A stretch of DNA of 64,000 nucleotides from Neobacillus bataviensis (GCF_019969725.1 NZ_JAHXYW010000004.1:186001-250000), one strand, 5' to 3'. Shown: positions 1-8,654, numbered from the stretch's first letter. The notes: generated by a model not told the origin, from the letters alone. Numbers and translations: made by a program.

Positions 1-170
1 AAGCTTCAAACCACGGCGAACCGATTGCCTTAAATCCTAACAGCAAGGCATCCATTGCCTACCGGAATATTGCCAGAAGAATCCTAGGGGAATCGATCCC
101 GCTTCAGCCGCTTGAAGAAGCAAACAAGGGTGTCTTTACAAAACTTAAAAAGTTCTTTGGAGTTAGATAA
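1..170 (+). CDS. minD: Septum site-determining ATPase MinD, C-terminal fragment
   Basis: The window opens inside this gene; only the last 55 residues are present, read from position 3 to the TAA at 168-170. The stretch with ASIAYRNIARRILGESIPL and the ending KLKKFFGVR match the C-terminus of Bacillus MinD. The last dozen residues form the short amphipathic helix that anchors MinD to the membrane. MinD with MinC blocks division at the cell poles. The next genes are spoIVFA and spoIVFB, the same order as in B. subtilis, and a terminator closes the min unit. Identification rests on the conserved tail plus synteny; the ATPase motifs lie outside the window. Confidence 0.9.
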   Translation, partial: ASNHGEPIALNPNSKASIAYRNIARRILGESIPLQPLEEANKGVFTKLKKFFGVR

Positions 171-176
171 TTAATG

Positions 177-215
177 AAGCCTGTCTACATAAATTGTGGA
201 CAGGCTTTTTTGTAG
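177..215 (+). terminator. Intrinsic terminator after minD
   Basis: An inverted repeat, AAGCCTGTCTAC against GTGGACAGGCTT with a short AT-rich loop, is followed by a T run. It lies 7 bases after the minD stop and separates the min unit from spoIVFA. Confidence 0.85.
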
Positions 216-244
216 TCATACTCTTTCATACCTGCTCATAGACT
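215..244 (+). promoter_or_regulatory. Candidate sigma-E promoter of spoIVFA-spoIVFB
   Basis: GTCATACT at 215-222 and CATAGACT at 237-244, separated by 14 bases, fit the sigma-E consensus (KMATATT, 14 bases, CATACAHT) with few mismatches. The spoIVF operon is known to be a mother-cell sigma-E operon. The site lies between the minD terminator and the spoIVFA start. This is a motif match only. Confidence 0.55.
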
Positions 245-275
245 TGTACAAAAAGCGGGAAAAGGGTTGATGGGT

Positions 276-1070
276 ATGGCTCGATCTTCAGCGGATGAAA
301 TACGGCGGCGAATCGCCAGAAGAAAAAAAGAACAAGGGACTCAAGGTACTCAGGGGAAAAGTCCAGACCGGCATATTGCTTGGCCAGGAGATGATGATGA
401 TAAATACGGATTTAATCATTTTAGCTCGTCAGGATCGAATGGAGAAGACGGGCATCCCTTATTTAAGAAGGAAGTCTTTTTCTTTAAAATTTTAGCGTCT
501 ATCCTTCTTTTTTTAGTTGTAGCTATCCTGTTTCGCAATCAAACAGCCTCACTGGATCCAGCAAGGGATGCGATTGTCAAAACAATGGACAAGGACTTTA
601 GATTTGCGACCGTATCAAAGTGGTACGAGGATAAGTTTGGCAAACCGCTTGCTCTGCTTCCTTTTACCGATGATGATAAAGCTGGTAAAAAAGAGGTCGT
701 TCAAAACAAATCGGCTGTGGAGGTTTCCGGGCGGCTCCTTGAGAATTTTAAGAAAAATGGCCAGGGCATCATGATTGAGACGCAAAAAGGAGCAGGGGTT
801 CAAGCGATTAATGATGGCTTCGTCCGCTTCACAGGTGTGAAAGATGGGTTAGGGAATACCGTCATCATTCAGCACTCTGATGGCTCCGAAACCTGGTATG
901 GGAATTTAGACACGATTAAGGTCAATTTATATGATTTTGTTGAAAAAAGAACGGTGGTTGGCTCCGTATCTTCCTCCTCTGGCGAAGATAAAACAAAAGG
1001 TAAATATTATTTTGCGATAAAAAAAGGCGATGATTTCATCGACCCAATTCAGGTGATACGATTTGAATAG
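276..1070 (+). CDS. spoIVFA: Stage IV sporulation protein FA
   Basis: SpoIVFA is a mother-cell membrane protein that holds SpoIVFB (with BofA) in an inactive complex at the outer forespore membrane until the forespore protease SpoIVB cleaves it. The predicted 264-residue protein has a basic N-terminal region (ADEIRRRIARRKK), one membrane segment near residues 70-86 (KILASILLFLVVAILF), and a C-terminal LytM/M23-like domain near residues 170-240 with an IIQHSDGSETWYG stretch. The full metal-ligand set of active M23 peptidases is not visible, as expected for this family. I start at ATG 276 because AAAGGG at 261-266 is then correctly spaced; ATG 270 and TTG 267 are alternatives. The stop overlaps the spoIVFB start. 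Confidence 0.88.
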   Translation: MARSSADEIRRRIARRKKEQGTQGTQGKSPDRHIAWPGDDDDKYGFNHFSSSGSNGEDGHPLFKKEVFFFKILASILLFLVVAILFRNQTASLDPARDAIVKTMDKDFRFATVSKWYEDKFGKPLALLPFTDDDKAGKKEVVQNKSAVEVSGRLLENFKKNGQGIMIETQKGAGVQAINDGFVRFTGVKDGLGNTVIIQHSDGSETWYGNLDTIKVNLYDFVEKRTVVGSVSSSSGEDKTKGKYYFAIKKGDDFIDPIQVIRFE

Positions 1071-1929
1071 AGCGATATTTTTACTTCGTCATGTTCATAT
1101 CCATCCATTGTTGTGGATTGTGATTGCACTTTCGATTGCTACAGCGCATTTCCTTGAAGTTTGTTTACTCCTTGGGATTATTTTCATCCATGAAATGGGG
1201 CATGCTGCTGCAGCATCTTTTTTTTCATGGAGGATCAAAAAAATTACCTTGCTGCCCTTTGGCGGGGTCGCTGAGATGGATGAGCATGGCAATAGGCCGT
1301 TAAAAGAAGAGGCCATTGTGGTCATCGCTGGTCCGCTACAGCATGTATGGATGGTAGGTCTGGCATACGGTCTATTATCCTTTCATCTCATATCAGAAGA
1401 GTTATTTAGTTTATTTTTAAGTTATAATTTGATGATTTTTCTGTTTAATCTATTCCCAGTCTGGCCGCTTGATGGCGGCAAACTGGTTTTCCTGCTGCTA
1501 TCATTAAAAAATTCATTTCCGAGCGCCCATCGCATTACGCTTTTACTCTCGTTTGGCAGCTTACTTCTATTTTCCATCGCAATCTTAGCAGCGGCTCCCA
1601 CACATCTCAATGTTTGGATCATCATTGCTTTCTTATTTTTCTCGCTGTACCACGAATGGAAGCAGCGGCGCTATATTTTTATGCGATTTTTATTAGAGCG
1701 CTATTACGGAAAAAAATCCAGCCTGCATAATTTGAAGCCTATCCAAGCGGATGAACAGGAATTACTCATCCACGTCTTAGAAAAATTCCAGCGAGGCTGC
1801 AAGCACCCGATCATTGTGGAAGTCGATGGCCGGGAAAAGGGCAGATTAGATGAAAATGAACTATTGCATGCTTACTTTACAGAAAAACGTTTGACCGATA
1901 AAATCAGCGACCTTCTCTTTTCTTATTGA
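1063..1929 (+). CDS. spoIVFB: Intramembrane metalloprotease SpoIVFB
   Basis: SpoIVFB is the site-2-type intramembrane zinc protease that cuts pro-sigma-K to active sigma-K in the mother cell. The 288-residue protein has the zinc motif HEMGH (H43, E44, H47) inside a hydrophobic segment and the third ligand D138 in WPLDGG, close to the B. subtilis positions I remember. Several membrane segments precede a soluble C-terminal part (residues about 205-288) that resembles the CBS domain of this family. It starts at TTG 1063, overlapping the last 8 bases of spoIVFA, so the two are translationally coupled. Family, length and neighbours agree. Confidence 0.95.
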   Translation: MNRAIFLLRHVHIHPLLWIVIALSIATAHFLEVCLLLGIIFIHEMGHAAAASFFSWRIKKITLLPFGGVAEMDEHGNRPLKEEAIVVIAGPLQHVWMVGLAYGLLSFHLISEELFSLFLSYNLMIFLFNLFPVWPLDGGKLVFLLLSLKNSFPSAHRITLLLSFGSLLLFSIAILAAAPTHLNVWIIIAFLFFSLYHEWKQRRYIFMRFLLERYYGKKSSLHNLKPIQADEQELLIHVLEKFQRGCKHPIIVEVDGREKGRLDENELLHAYFTEKRLTDKISDLLFSY

Positions 1930-1972
1930 AACTGTATAATAGAGACATCATGGATAAAGCGAGGAAACAAGG

Positions 1973-3424
1973 TTGGAAACGTTAATTGTCAATTACTTTG
2001 GGCGTGAAAAGCGGTATGCGGTTTTGCGCGACAAACAAGTTGAAAAAATTATAATCGACCGACCAGAGCACCAATCTCTGGTCGGTAATATTTATTTTGG
2101 GACAGTGACAAAGGTTTTGCCGGGGATGAACGCAGCCTTCATCGATATTGGCGAAGAAAAAAACGCCTATTTGCATCGTGACAACCTGTCCTCATACATA
2201 CTCTCAACCGAAAAGCAGAAGAACATCTCTTCTTTTGTCCACCAGGGCGAAAAACTCCTCGTTCAGGTGGACAAGGATGCAACTGGAACAAAAGGTCCGA
2301 AAGTAACGGGGATAATAGAAATACAGGGCGGCAATCTAATTTACATGCCAAAGGGCCGTTACATTGCGGTCTCTAAAAAAATTGCCGATGAACAGCAAAA
2401 TGCTGCACTAAGAGGTTTAGGGAGCCGTTTGAAGACAGAAGAGGAGGGAATCATTTTTCGTACCTCCAGCTTGAACAGCATAGAAGGAGAGATTGTCGAA
2501 GAGCTGAATTTCCTTCGAGGCCAGTATCAAGAACTGCTCCAAAAAGCTGCTTCCCTTAAAAAGTCAGGGGTTATTTTCCAAAAAGATTCCTTCTTGGAAA
2601 TGCTTATGGAGCAAGTCTCAAAAATGACGGCAGGTGAAGTTATTATAGATGACCTCACCGTCAAAAAAATGCTGGAACAAAAAAATGCTCACGTTACATT
2701 CACGTACCACAACAGCCTAGAAAATATTTTTTCTGCCAACAAAATTGAACATGAAATCGAGAAAGCCCTAAAGCGGGTGGTGTGGCTCGATCAAGGTGCC
2801 TACCTCATTTTCGATGAAACCGAGGCCCTGACCATAGTGGATGTGAATACAGGGAAATTCTCCGGCAAGGCCGATTATCAGGATACCGTTCTTAAAACCA
2901 ATCAGCTAGCCGCAAAGGAAATCGTCAGACAGCTGCGCCTCCGGGACATTGGCGGCATCGTTCTAATTGATTTTATCGATATGAAACGTGAAAAGGATAA
3001 GCAAGCGATACTGGATCTTTTCGAAAAAGAACTAGCCAAAGATGAAAAAAGAACGAAACTGATTGGATTTACACCGCTTGGGATTCTTCAGCTGACAAGG
3101 AAGAAAACCAAGGTTGCTCTATCAGAAGCATTAAAGGTGAAATGTCGAGTTTGCGATGGGACCGGCCGTATCTTAAGTGCAGAGACAATCGCTTTTCGTC
3201 TTGAGCGAGAGCTTCTTGAGCATCGCCATTCTGAATTTGAGGCGGTCTTAATAGAAACGACAAAAGAAGTTAAAGAGCTCTTACAGTCTCACCTGGAAAT
3301 ACTGGAAGAAATGCTTCATTTTAAAGTGTTTTTTGCGATTCAGCCCGCTCCAGATCATCATTACGTTTTGAAGCAATTCGGCACTGTGGACGAGATATCC
3401 CAAAAAGCTTTCAATTTCTATTGA
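1973..3424 (+). CDS. rng: Ribonuclease E/G family endoribonuclease (RNase G type)
   Basis: RNase E/G enzymes cut single-stranded RNA during rRNA maturation and mRNA decay. The 483-residue protein has an S1 RNA-binding domain near residues 36-120 (VGNIYFGTVTKVLPGMNAAF), catalytic aspartates D290 in TIVDVNTGKF and D333 in GGIVLIDFIDM (43 residues apart, as in the E. coli enzymes), and the zinc-link cysteines C391 and C394 in CRVCDGTG. There is no long C-terminal scaffold tail, so it is the short RNase G form. The start is TTG 1973 after GAGG. As I recall, B. subtilis lacks this gene at this place and relies on RNase Y and J. The stop codon lies inside the -35 box of the rplU promoter. Confidence 0.9.
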   Translation: METLIVNYFGREKRYAVLRDKQVEKIIIDRPEHQSLVGNIYFGTVTKVLPGMNAAFIDIGEEKNAYLHRDNLSSYILSTEKQKNISSFVHQGEKLLVQVDKDATGTKGPKVTGIIEIQGGNLIYMPKGRYIAVSKKIADEQQNAALRGLGSRLKTEEEGIIFRTSSLNSIEGEIVEELNFLRGQYQELLQKAASLKKSGVIFQKDSFLEMLMEQVSKMTAGEVIIDDLTVKKMLEQKNAHVTFTYHNSLENIFSANKIEHEIEKALKRVVWLDQGAYLIFDETEALTIVDVNTGKFSGKADYQDTVLKTNQLAAKEIVRQLRLRDIGGIVLIDFIDMKREKDKQAILDLFEKELAKDEKRTKLIGFTPLGILQLTRKKTKVALSEALKVKCRVCDGTGRILSAETIAFRLERELLEHRHSEFEAVLIETTKEVKELLQSHLEILEEMLHFKVFFAIQPAPDHHYVLKQFGTVDEISQKAFNFY

Positions 3425-3449
3425 CACTTTTACTTAAATTATGTATGAT
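3421..3449 (+). promoter_or_regulatory. Sigma-A promoter of rplU-prp-rpmA
   Basis: TTGACA at 3421-3426 and TATGAT at 3444-3449 with a 17-base spacer are nearly perfect. The TGA stop of the RNase G gene (3422-3424) is part of the -35 box. A transcript would start near 3456, just before the L21 leader structure. Confidence 0.85.
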
Positions 3450-3461
3450 TTTAATGTTATG

Positions 3462-3553
3462 TTTGTAGCACCCGTGCTACAACCGCACAGAACAGGTACT
3501 AAGCTTTCTGCGTGATTCGCGGGGACGCCTGTGTATGGCGAGTCTGAGTTTAT
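3462..3553 (+). ncRNA. Ribosomal protein L21 leader RNA
   Basis: The 5' untranslated region of rplU contains a compact hairpin (GTAGCA, loop CCCG, TGCTAC at 3465-3480) followed by a second GC-rich structured stretch up to the ribosome binding site. Position, length and organisation fit the L21 leader family of Bacillota, thought to be an autoregulatory site for L21. I recognise it from context and structure and have not run a covariance model, so boundaries are approximate. Confidence 0.7.
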
Positions 3554-3568
3554 AAGGAGGTGCAGTTC

Positions 3569-3877
3569 ATGTACGCAATTATCGAAACTGGCGGTAAGCA
3601 ACTTAAAGTCGAAGAAGGCCAAGCTATCTACATTGAAAAATTAAATGTTGAAGCTGGTGAAACAGTTACTTTTGACAAGGTTCTATTCGTTGGCGGTGAA
3701 ACTGTAAAAGTTGGAAGCCCTGTTGTTGCAGGCGCTACTGTTACAGCTAAAGTTGAAAAACAAGGCCGTGCGAAGAAAATCATTGTTTTCAAGTACAAAG
3801 CGAAGAAAAACAACCGTAAGAAGCAAGGTCATCGTCAACCTTACACTAAAGTAATCATCGAAAAAATCAACGCGTAA
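3569..3877 (+). CDS. rplU: 50S ribosomal protein L21
   Basis: The 102-residue product ([18 protein letters not shown]) is bL21, a small 23S-rRNA-binding protein of the large subunit. The basic stretch near the C-terminus ([18 protein letters not shown]) is the typical rRNA contact region. Start ATG 3569 follows a strong AAGGAGGTG at 3554-3562; an in-frame codon at 3560 lies inside that site and is rejected. It is first in a three-gene unit with prp and rpmA. Confidence 0.97.
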   Translation: MYAIIETGGKQLKVEEGQAIYIEKLNVEAGETVTFDKVLFVGGETVKVGSPVVAGATVTAKVEKQGRAKKIIVFKYKAKKNNRKKQGHRQPYTKVIIEKINA

Positions 3878-3892
3878 GGTGTTGGAAAATAG

Positions 3893-4237
3893 ATGATTGG
3901 AATTACGATTACTCGTACTGAGTCCGGTGCGGTTCAATCCTTTGAAATGAGTGGTCATGCTTTGTTCGCTGATCGGGGCAAAGATATTGTCTGTGCAGGC
4001 GTATCAGCCGTGTCTGTTGGTGCTATCAATGCGGTGCACGAACTTACCGGTGTTACTCCCGACCTGGAACATCGAGCAGATGGACTTCTCCGCTGTGTAC
4101 TGCCGGAGGATCTTTCTTCCGATACACAAGAGAAAGTTCAGCTTCTTCTAGAGGGCATGATTGTTTCATTACGATCGATTGAAGAAACGTACGGAGAGCA
4201 CATAAAAATTACCTTCAAAAAGCAGGAGGTGGAATAA
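3893..4237 (+). CDS. prp: Ribosomal-processing cysteine protease Prp
   Basis: Prp (YsxB family) removes the N-terminal extension of ribosomal protein L27 in Bacillota, a step shown to be essential in Staphylococcus aureus. The 114-residue protein carries the expected dyad at the expected positions: H22 in MSGHA and C34 in DIVCAGVSA. It sits between rplU and rpmA, whose product carries the extension. The TAA is followed immediately by the rpmA ATG, implying coupled translation. The Shine-Dalgarno signal is modest. Confidence 0.93.
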   Translation: MIGITITRTESGAVQSFEMSGHALFADRGKDIVCAGVSAVSVGAINAVHELTGVTPDLEHRADGLLRCVLPEDLSSDTQEKVQLLLEGMIVSLRSIEETYGEHIKITFKKQEVE

Positions 4238-4531
<294 letters not shown>

Positions 4532-4543
4532 TGCTTTTATTGG

Positions 4544-4577
4544 AAACTCTAACCAAATCGGTTAGAGTTTTCTTTTT
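4544..4577 (+). terminator. Intrinsic terminator after rpmA
   Basis: AAACTCTAACC pairs perfectly with GGTTAGAGTTT around a 5-base loop, followed by a T-rich tail. It ends the rplU-prp-rpmA unit. Confidence 0.9.
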
Positions 4578-4663
4578 GCACTGATTAATATCATATTAAG
4601 GGTATTTCCTCGTATTGAGCTTCTTTTTTTTACCTCTTTAGGAAACCTTTCGTATAAAAAAGC

Positions 4664-4691
4664 TTACTCATGGTTACTTTTTTGATATACT
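4664..4691 (+). promoter_or_regulatory. Possible promoter of spo0B-obg
   Basis: TATACT at 4686-4691 is a good -10 box; the only upstream partner is a weak TTACTC at 4664-4669 with a 16-base spacer. It lies between the rpmA terminator and spo0B. Low certainty. Confidence 0.35.
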
Positions 4692-4735
4692 AACAACAAA
4701 CAGTGTGTTCCGACACTTAATGTGGGAGTGTGGGT

Positions 4736-5269
4736 ATGGAGAAAGAATGGGGAATCGTCGAGGTGCTGCGGCACTCGCGTCATGATTGGTTGAACAAGCT
4801 TCAGTTGATTAAAGGGAACATCGATTTAAATCGAATTGACCGGGCGAAAGAGGTCATTGATGAAATTGTGATAGAAGCCCAACATGAGACTAAGCTTACA
4901 AATTTAAATTTGCCTTTATTTGCTTCGCTCTTATTCACTTCTAATTGGGAGAATCCTTTTTTTAGACTCGAATATGAGATACTAGAGGATGCCGAACCAT
5001 TAAAAATGAACGATTCCGTCCTGACAAATTGGACAAGTTCCTTTTTTTCATGCTTAAATAAGGCAATCGAAGCATTTCAAGAAAATCATTTATCGATTAC
5101 AATTGAGCCGAACTCGGAGGGAATTCGTTTCTTTTTCGATTTTAGCGGGATAATAATAAAAAGTGAACTGATTGAAAAATTCCTTGGAGAGTCCAAATCA
5201 TTGGATGTAGAGGTCAAGGGATTTTCGGAAAGCGAACTCGCACTGGAAGTTTTTATGCCTAAACTTTAA
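4736..5269 (+). CDS. spo0B: Sporulation initiation phosphotransferase Spo0B
   Basis: Spo0B passes phosphate from Spo0F to Spo0A in the sporulation phosphorelay. The 177-residue protein has the phospho-accepting histidine in [17 protein letters not shown] (H16 by this start), the motif of the helical hairpin that dimerises into a four-helix bundle. A degenerate ATPase-like C-terminal domain follows. ATG 4736 follows GGGAG with a 7-base gap; an in-frame GTG at 4730 is possible but poorly spaced. It precedes obg, as in B. subtilis, where both affect sporulation initiation. Confidence 0.93.
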   Translation: MEKEWGIVEVLRHSRHDWLNKLQLIKGNIDLNRIDRAKEVIDEIVIEAQHETKLTNLNLPLFASLLFTSNWENPFFRLEYEILEDAEPLKMNDSVLTNWTSSFFSCLNKAIEAFQENHLSITIEPNSEGIRFFFDFSGIIIKSELIEKFLGESKSLDVEVKGFSESELALEVFMPKL

Positions 5270-5293
5270 ACGGTGTAAAACGCGAGCGCTCTC

Positions 5294-5325
5294 GTCGCAA
5301 TCATCAGTTGATTTATTTGTGCGAC
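5294..5325 (+). promoter_or_regulatory. Two-tier hairpin directly upstream of the obg ribosome binding site
   Basis: GTCGC (5294-5298) pairs with GCGAC (5321-5325) and, inside it, AATCA (5299-5303) pairs with TGATT (5309-5313). The 3' arm ends one base before the AGGAGG used by obg. There is no T run, so it is not a terminator. A role in obg translation or mRNA stability is inference. Confidence 0.4.
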
Positions 5326-5337
5326 AGGAGGAAAAAA

Positions 5338-6627
5338 ATGTTTGTCGATCAAGTCAAGATATATGTAAAAGGTGGAGACGGCGGAAACGGAATGGTTGCA
5401 TTTCGCCGTGAAAAATATGTACCAAAGGGCGGTCCGGCCGGCGGAGATGGCGGGAAGGGCGCCAATGTTGTTTTTCAAGTCGAAGAAGGCTTGCGTACTC
5501 TAATGGATTTCCGTTATCAGCGCCATTTTAAAGCCACTCGTGGCGAGCATGGAATGTCGAAGAATCAGCATGGTCGTAATTCCAAGGATATGATTGTCAA
5601 GGTACCGCCTGGGACCGTTGTCACGGATGCTGAAACAAAAGAAGTTATTGCCGATTTAGTTGAGCATGGACAGCAGGCCATCATTGCAAAAGGCGGCCGC
5701 GGCGGCCGGGGGAATTCCCGTTTTGCCACTCCAGCCAATCCGGCGCCAGAGCTTGCTGAAAATGGTGAGCCAGGCCAAGAGCGCGACGTCATACTGGAGC
5801 TTAAGCTGCTGGCTGATGTAGGGTTGGTTGGTTTCCCAAGCGTTGGGAAATCCACGCTATTGTCTGTTGTTTCTTCAGCGAAGCCAAAAATCGCCGAGTA
5901 CCATTTTACGACGATTGTTCCGAATCTGGGCATGGTGGAAACAGAGGACGGCAGAAGCTTTGTCATGGCTGATCTTCCTGGTCTTATTGAAGGGGCCCAT
6001 TCCGGCGTAGGTCTTGGACATCAGTTTTTGCGTCATATCGAGCGGACGAGGGTTATTGTTCATGTCATAGATATGGCGGCGACGGAAGGCAGAGACCCAT
6101 TTGAGGATTACCTGACGATTAATAAAGAATTACAAGAATATAATCTGCGTTTAACAGAGCGTCCGCAAATTATTGTGGCCAATAAAATGGATATGCCTGG
6201 TGCGGAGGAAAATTTAGAAACCTTTAAAGAGAAGCTTGAAGAGGATTATCCGATTTTTCCTATTTCGGCCATTACACGAAAGGGACTGCGCGAGCTATTG
6301 TTTGCCGTTGCGGATAAAATTGAGGAAACACCGGAATTCCCGCTTGAGCATGAAGAAGAGGATACTGGCGTTCATCGTGTGCTTTACAAGCACGAGAAGG
6401 ATCCGGATGCTTTCCACATTTCCAGAGAATCCGATGGAACGTTTGTGGTTTCTGGTGAAAAAATTGAAAAGCTCTTTAAGATGACTAATTTTTCAACAGA
6501 AGAATCGGTTCGCCGCTTTTCACGCCAGCTTCGCGGTCTAGGGGTCGATGAGGCATTAAGAGAGCGCGGGGCAAAAGATGGAGATGTCGTTAAGTTATTA
6601 GATTTCGAATTTGAGTTTATTGATTAG
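5338..6627 (+). CDS. obg: Obg family GTPase
   Basis: Obg (CgtA) is an essential GTPase tied to large-subunit ribosome assembly, the stress response and sporulation. The 429-residue protein has the glycine-rich Obg fold in residues 1-158 ([18 protein letters not shown]), a G domain with P-loop [11 protein letters not shown]3 DLPGLIEGA and G4 NKMD, and a C-terminal OCT domain (about 350-429) with [12 protein letters not shown]. Start ATG 5338 follows AGGAGG; an in-frame upstream ATG at 5308 would place the ribosome binding site inside the gene and is rejected. Confidence 0.97.
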   Translation: MFVDQVKIYVKGGDGGNGMVAFRREKYVPKGGPAGGDGGKGANVVFQVEEGLRTLMDFRYQRHFKATRGEHGMSKNQHGRNSKDMIVKVPPGTVVTDAETKEVIADLVEHGQQAIIAKGGRGGRGNSRFATPANPAPELAENGEPGQERDVILELKLLADVGLVGFPSVGKSTLLSVVSSAKPKIAEYHFTTIVPNLGMVETEDGRSFVMADLPGLIEGAHSGVGLGHQFLRHIERTRVIVHVIDMAATEGRDPFEDYLTINKELQEYNLRLTERPQIIVANKMDMPGAEENLETFKEKLEEDYPIFPISAITRKGLRELLFAVADKIEETPEFPLEHEEEDTGVHRVLYKHEKDPDAFHISRESDGTFVVSGEKIEKLFKMTNFSTEESVRRFSRQLRGLGVDEALRERGAKDGDVVKLLDFEFEFID

Positions 6628-6652
6628 GGTTTCAGGTAAAAGAGGTAATGAA

Positions 6653-7108
6653 ATGAAAATGGATAACATTGATAAAAAATTTTATTTAATCCGTGAAGAC
6701 GTTTTGCCAGAAGCGATGAAAAAAACGATTGAAGTGAAAGAAATGCTTGATCGAGGCAAGGCGGAATCGATTGCGGATGCTGTCCAGCGGGTCGACTTAA
6801 GCAGGAGCGCTTTTTATAAATATAGGGATACCGTATTTCCGTTTTCAACCATTAAACAGGAGCGCTTAGTTTCGTTATTCTTTCATTTAGAGGATCGCTC
6901 CGGCACCTTGTCAAAATTATTAAGTGTTGTTGCCTCTTCTGGCTGTAATGTTTTAACCATACACCAAACGATTCCCCTTCAGGGCAGGGCGAACGTGACT
7001 CTTTCATTAAACACGGCAAATATGACAAATGAAATTGATGAATTATTATCCGACCTTAGAAAACTCGAATTTGTAGAGAAAGTAGAAGTGCTGGGAACAG
7101 GTGCATAG
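6653..7108 (+). CDS. pheB: ACT domain protein PheB
   Basis: The 151-residue protein belongs to the UPF0735/PheB family that precedes pheA in Bacillus. It has an N-terminal helix-turn-helix-like segment ([20 protein letters not shown]) and a C-terminal ACT domain starting near [22 protein letters not shown] domains bind amino acids, so a regulatory role in aromatic amino acid synthesis is plausible but unproven. ATG 6653 follows AGAGG with a 7-base gap. A terminator-like hairpin, unusually, lies between this gene and pheA. Confidence 0.88.
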   Translation: MKMDNIDKKFYLIREDVLPEAMKKTIEVKEMLDRGKAESIADAVQRVDLSRSAFYKYRDTVFPFSTIKQERLVSLFFHLEDRSGTLSKLLSVVASSGCNVLTIHQTIPLQGRANVTLSLNTANMTNEIDELLSDLRKLEFVEKVEVLGTGA

Positions 7109-7121
7109 TGGACAAAAGTCT

Positions 7122-7150
7122 GCTGAGAAACCAGTTCTCAGCTTTCTTTT
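7122..7150 (+). terminator. Terminator-like hairpin between pheB and pheA
   Basis: GCTGAGAA (7122-7129) pairs with TTCTCAGC (7135-7142), followed at once by TTTCTTTT. The structure begins 14 bases after the pheB stop and ends 24 bases before the pheA start, inside what is otherwise a two-gene unit. It has the form of an intrinsic terminator or attenuator. Confidence 0.65.
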
Positions 7151-7173
7151 TAAAAATAGGGGAGTGGAATGCA

Positions 7174-8028
7174 ATGAAAATTGGTTATTTAGGTCCTAAG
7201 GCAACCTTCACGGAACTTGCGGTCACAAAGGTTTTCCCAGGTTTGGAACTAGAGCCTTTTCGGACAATACCAGAATGTATGGACGCGGTAATAGACAAAA
7301 AAGTTGCGCTTGCGGTTGCTCCGATTGAAAATGCGCTTGAGGGTTCCGTTAATATTACCCTCGATTATCTAACTCAGGTTGCTCAAATCCCCATCGTTGG
7401 AGAAATTACTCTACCGATTAAACAGCATTTGATGGTCCATCCTGCGAATGCCGATAAATGGGAGAATGTCAGCAAAATTTATAGCCATTCGCATGCCATC
7501 GCGCAGTGCCATAAATTCTTACATAATCAATTTAAAGGCGTTCCATTTGAATATATTTCTTCTACAGCGGCTGCGGCGAAATTGGTGATGGATGAACCTG
7601 AACATAATACGGCCGCCATTGCGAATGAATTGGCTGCCAAAGAATATGGATTATCCATTGTTCAAAGAAATATTCACGATTTTGACTATAACCACACCCG
7701 CTTTGTGGTTTTATCTGAAGACGAATTTGATTTTCAGGCTATTTGTGGCTCCTCCCATTACAAAACAACGTTAATGGTAACTTTACCATCAGACCGTGCC
7801 GGGGCACTTCACCAAGTTTTATCAGCCTTTGCCTGGAGAAAAATAAACCTCTCTAAAATTGAATCAAGACCGATGAAAACCGGGATTGGCAATTACTTTT
7901 TCATTATCGATTTAGAAATGAAGCTTGATGAGGTGTTAATACCAGGGGCAATGGCGGAGCTAGAAGCACTGGGATGCGGAGTAACACTAATGGGAAGCTA
8001 TCCGTCAACATTAGTCGAATTAAATTAG
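7174..8028 (+). CDS. pheA: Prephenate dehydratase
   Basis: PheA converts prephenate to phenylpyruvate, the penultimate step of phenylalanine synthesis. The 284-residue monofunctional enzyme opens MKIGYLGPKATFTE. It has the catalytic-region motifs SSTAAAAKLV and NHTRFVVL and a C-terminal ACT domain (about 203-280) with the feedback-binding ESRP motif. ATG 7174 follows AGGGGAG; an upstream in-frame GTG at 7108 lies before the intergenic hairpin and is rejected. A bidirectional terminator follows. Confidence 0.95.
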   Translation: MKIGYLGPKATFTELAVTKVFPGLELEPFRTIPECMDAVIDKKVALAVAPIENALEGSVNITLDYLTQVAQIPIVGEITLPIKQHLMVHPANADKWENVSKIYSHSHAIAQCHKFLHNQFKGVPFEYISSTAAAAKLVMDEPEHNTAAIANELAAKEYGLSIVQRNIHDFDYNHTRFVVLSEDEFDFQAICGSSHYKTTLMVTLPSDRAGALHQVLSAFAWRKINLSKIESRPMKTGIGNYFFIIDLEMKLDEVLIPGAMAELEALGCGVTLMGSYPSTLVELN

Positions 8029-8067
8029 AAAAGGACCTGGGATGAAAAAAATATCCCGGGTCCTTTT
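8029..8067. terminator. Bidirectional terminator between pheA and niaR
   Basis: AAAAGGACCTGGGAT pairs with ATCCCGGGTCCTTTT (one G-T pair) with an A-rich loop, giving T runs on both strands. It serves the convergent pheA and niaR transcripts. Confidence 0.9.
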
Positions 8068-8606
8068 TATGATTCCATTAAAAATCCCTCAGCCTTAAGG
8101 GCGGCTTCTGCTTTATCAAGGATTTTTTCGCTTGATGCAGAAATCGTATGAAGATGAATGCCATCTGTCAGCTCCGACAGCAGAGCGGCATTCGTTGTTT
8201 GCAGGTTACTCAAAAACTGTTTCACTTCTTGACGGTTTGAGACCATGATGGAGGCAGTTAAATCACCATAGACGGCGTGCTCAATTTTTACATCCTTTAC
8301 CAAAACTCCATGATCCACCAATAAATTTAGTTCCTTTTCCGTGTCTTTTGGATTATGCTTACAGGCGATCGTTCTTTCATATATCCGGGTACCAGCATTC
8401 TGCTTTAAATACACATACCCCTGGCTTGTGGCCATAATCGGTTCGTTTTTTGCCTTTAGCAGGGTGATGTCTCCCACAATGACCTGCCGGCTAACATTCG
8501 TTCTGGCAGCAAGCTCGCTTCCCGTCAATGGTTCGGAGCTGTCTTTTAGCAGTTGAAGAATCAAGGACCTCCTTTCTTCTCCTAATATTTTTTTTTGCTC
8601 AGCCAT
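8067..8606 (-). CDS. niaR: NAD biosynthesis repressor NiaR
   Basis: NiaR (YrxA) is the nicotinate-responsive repressor of NAD synthesis genes in Bacillota. The 179-residue protein has an N-terminal winged helix (PLTGSELAARTNVSRQVIVG, residues about 22-46) and a C-terminal 3H domain with conserved histidines (CKHNPKDT, DHGVLVKDVKIEHAVYG, LTDGIHLHTI) for ligand and metal binding. I start at the ATG at 8606 because GGGAGG lies 6 bases upstream; the ATG at 8624 would sit before that site. It neighbours the nadS/nadB divergent region it presumably controls. Confidence 0.92.
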   Translation of the reverse strand: MAEQKKILGEERRSLILQLLKDSSEPLTGSELAARTNVSRQVIVGDITLLKAKNEPIMATSQGYVYLKQNAGTRIYERTIACKHNPKDTEKELNLLVDHGVLVKDVKIEHAVYGDLTASIMVSNRQEVKQFLSNLQTTNAALLSELTDGIHLHTISASSEKILDKAEAALKAEGFLMES

Positions 8607-8637
8607 ATTATTCCTCCCAAACAATCTCTGTTTTTAT

Positions 8638-8646
8638 ATTCTAGCA
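8638..8646 (-). promoter_or_regulatory. Possible extended -10 promoter of niaR
   Basis: On the minus strand TGCTAGAAT gives an extended -10 box (TG, one base, TAGAAT) about 30 bases upstream of the niaR start. No clear -35 box is visible. Confidence 0.35.
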
Positions 8647-8654
8647 TAACTTAT

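Noticed and set aside
5565..5966. A 133-residue open frame on the minus strand inside obg
   Set aside because: It is a shadow of the conserved Obg G domain and has no initiation signal.
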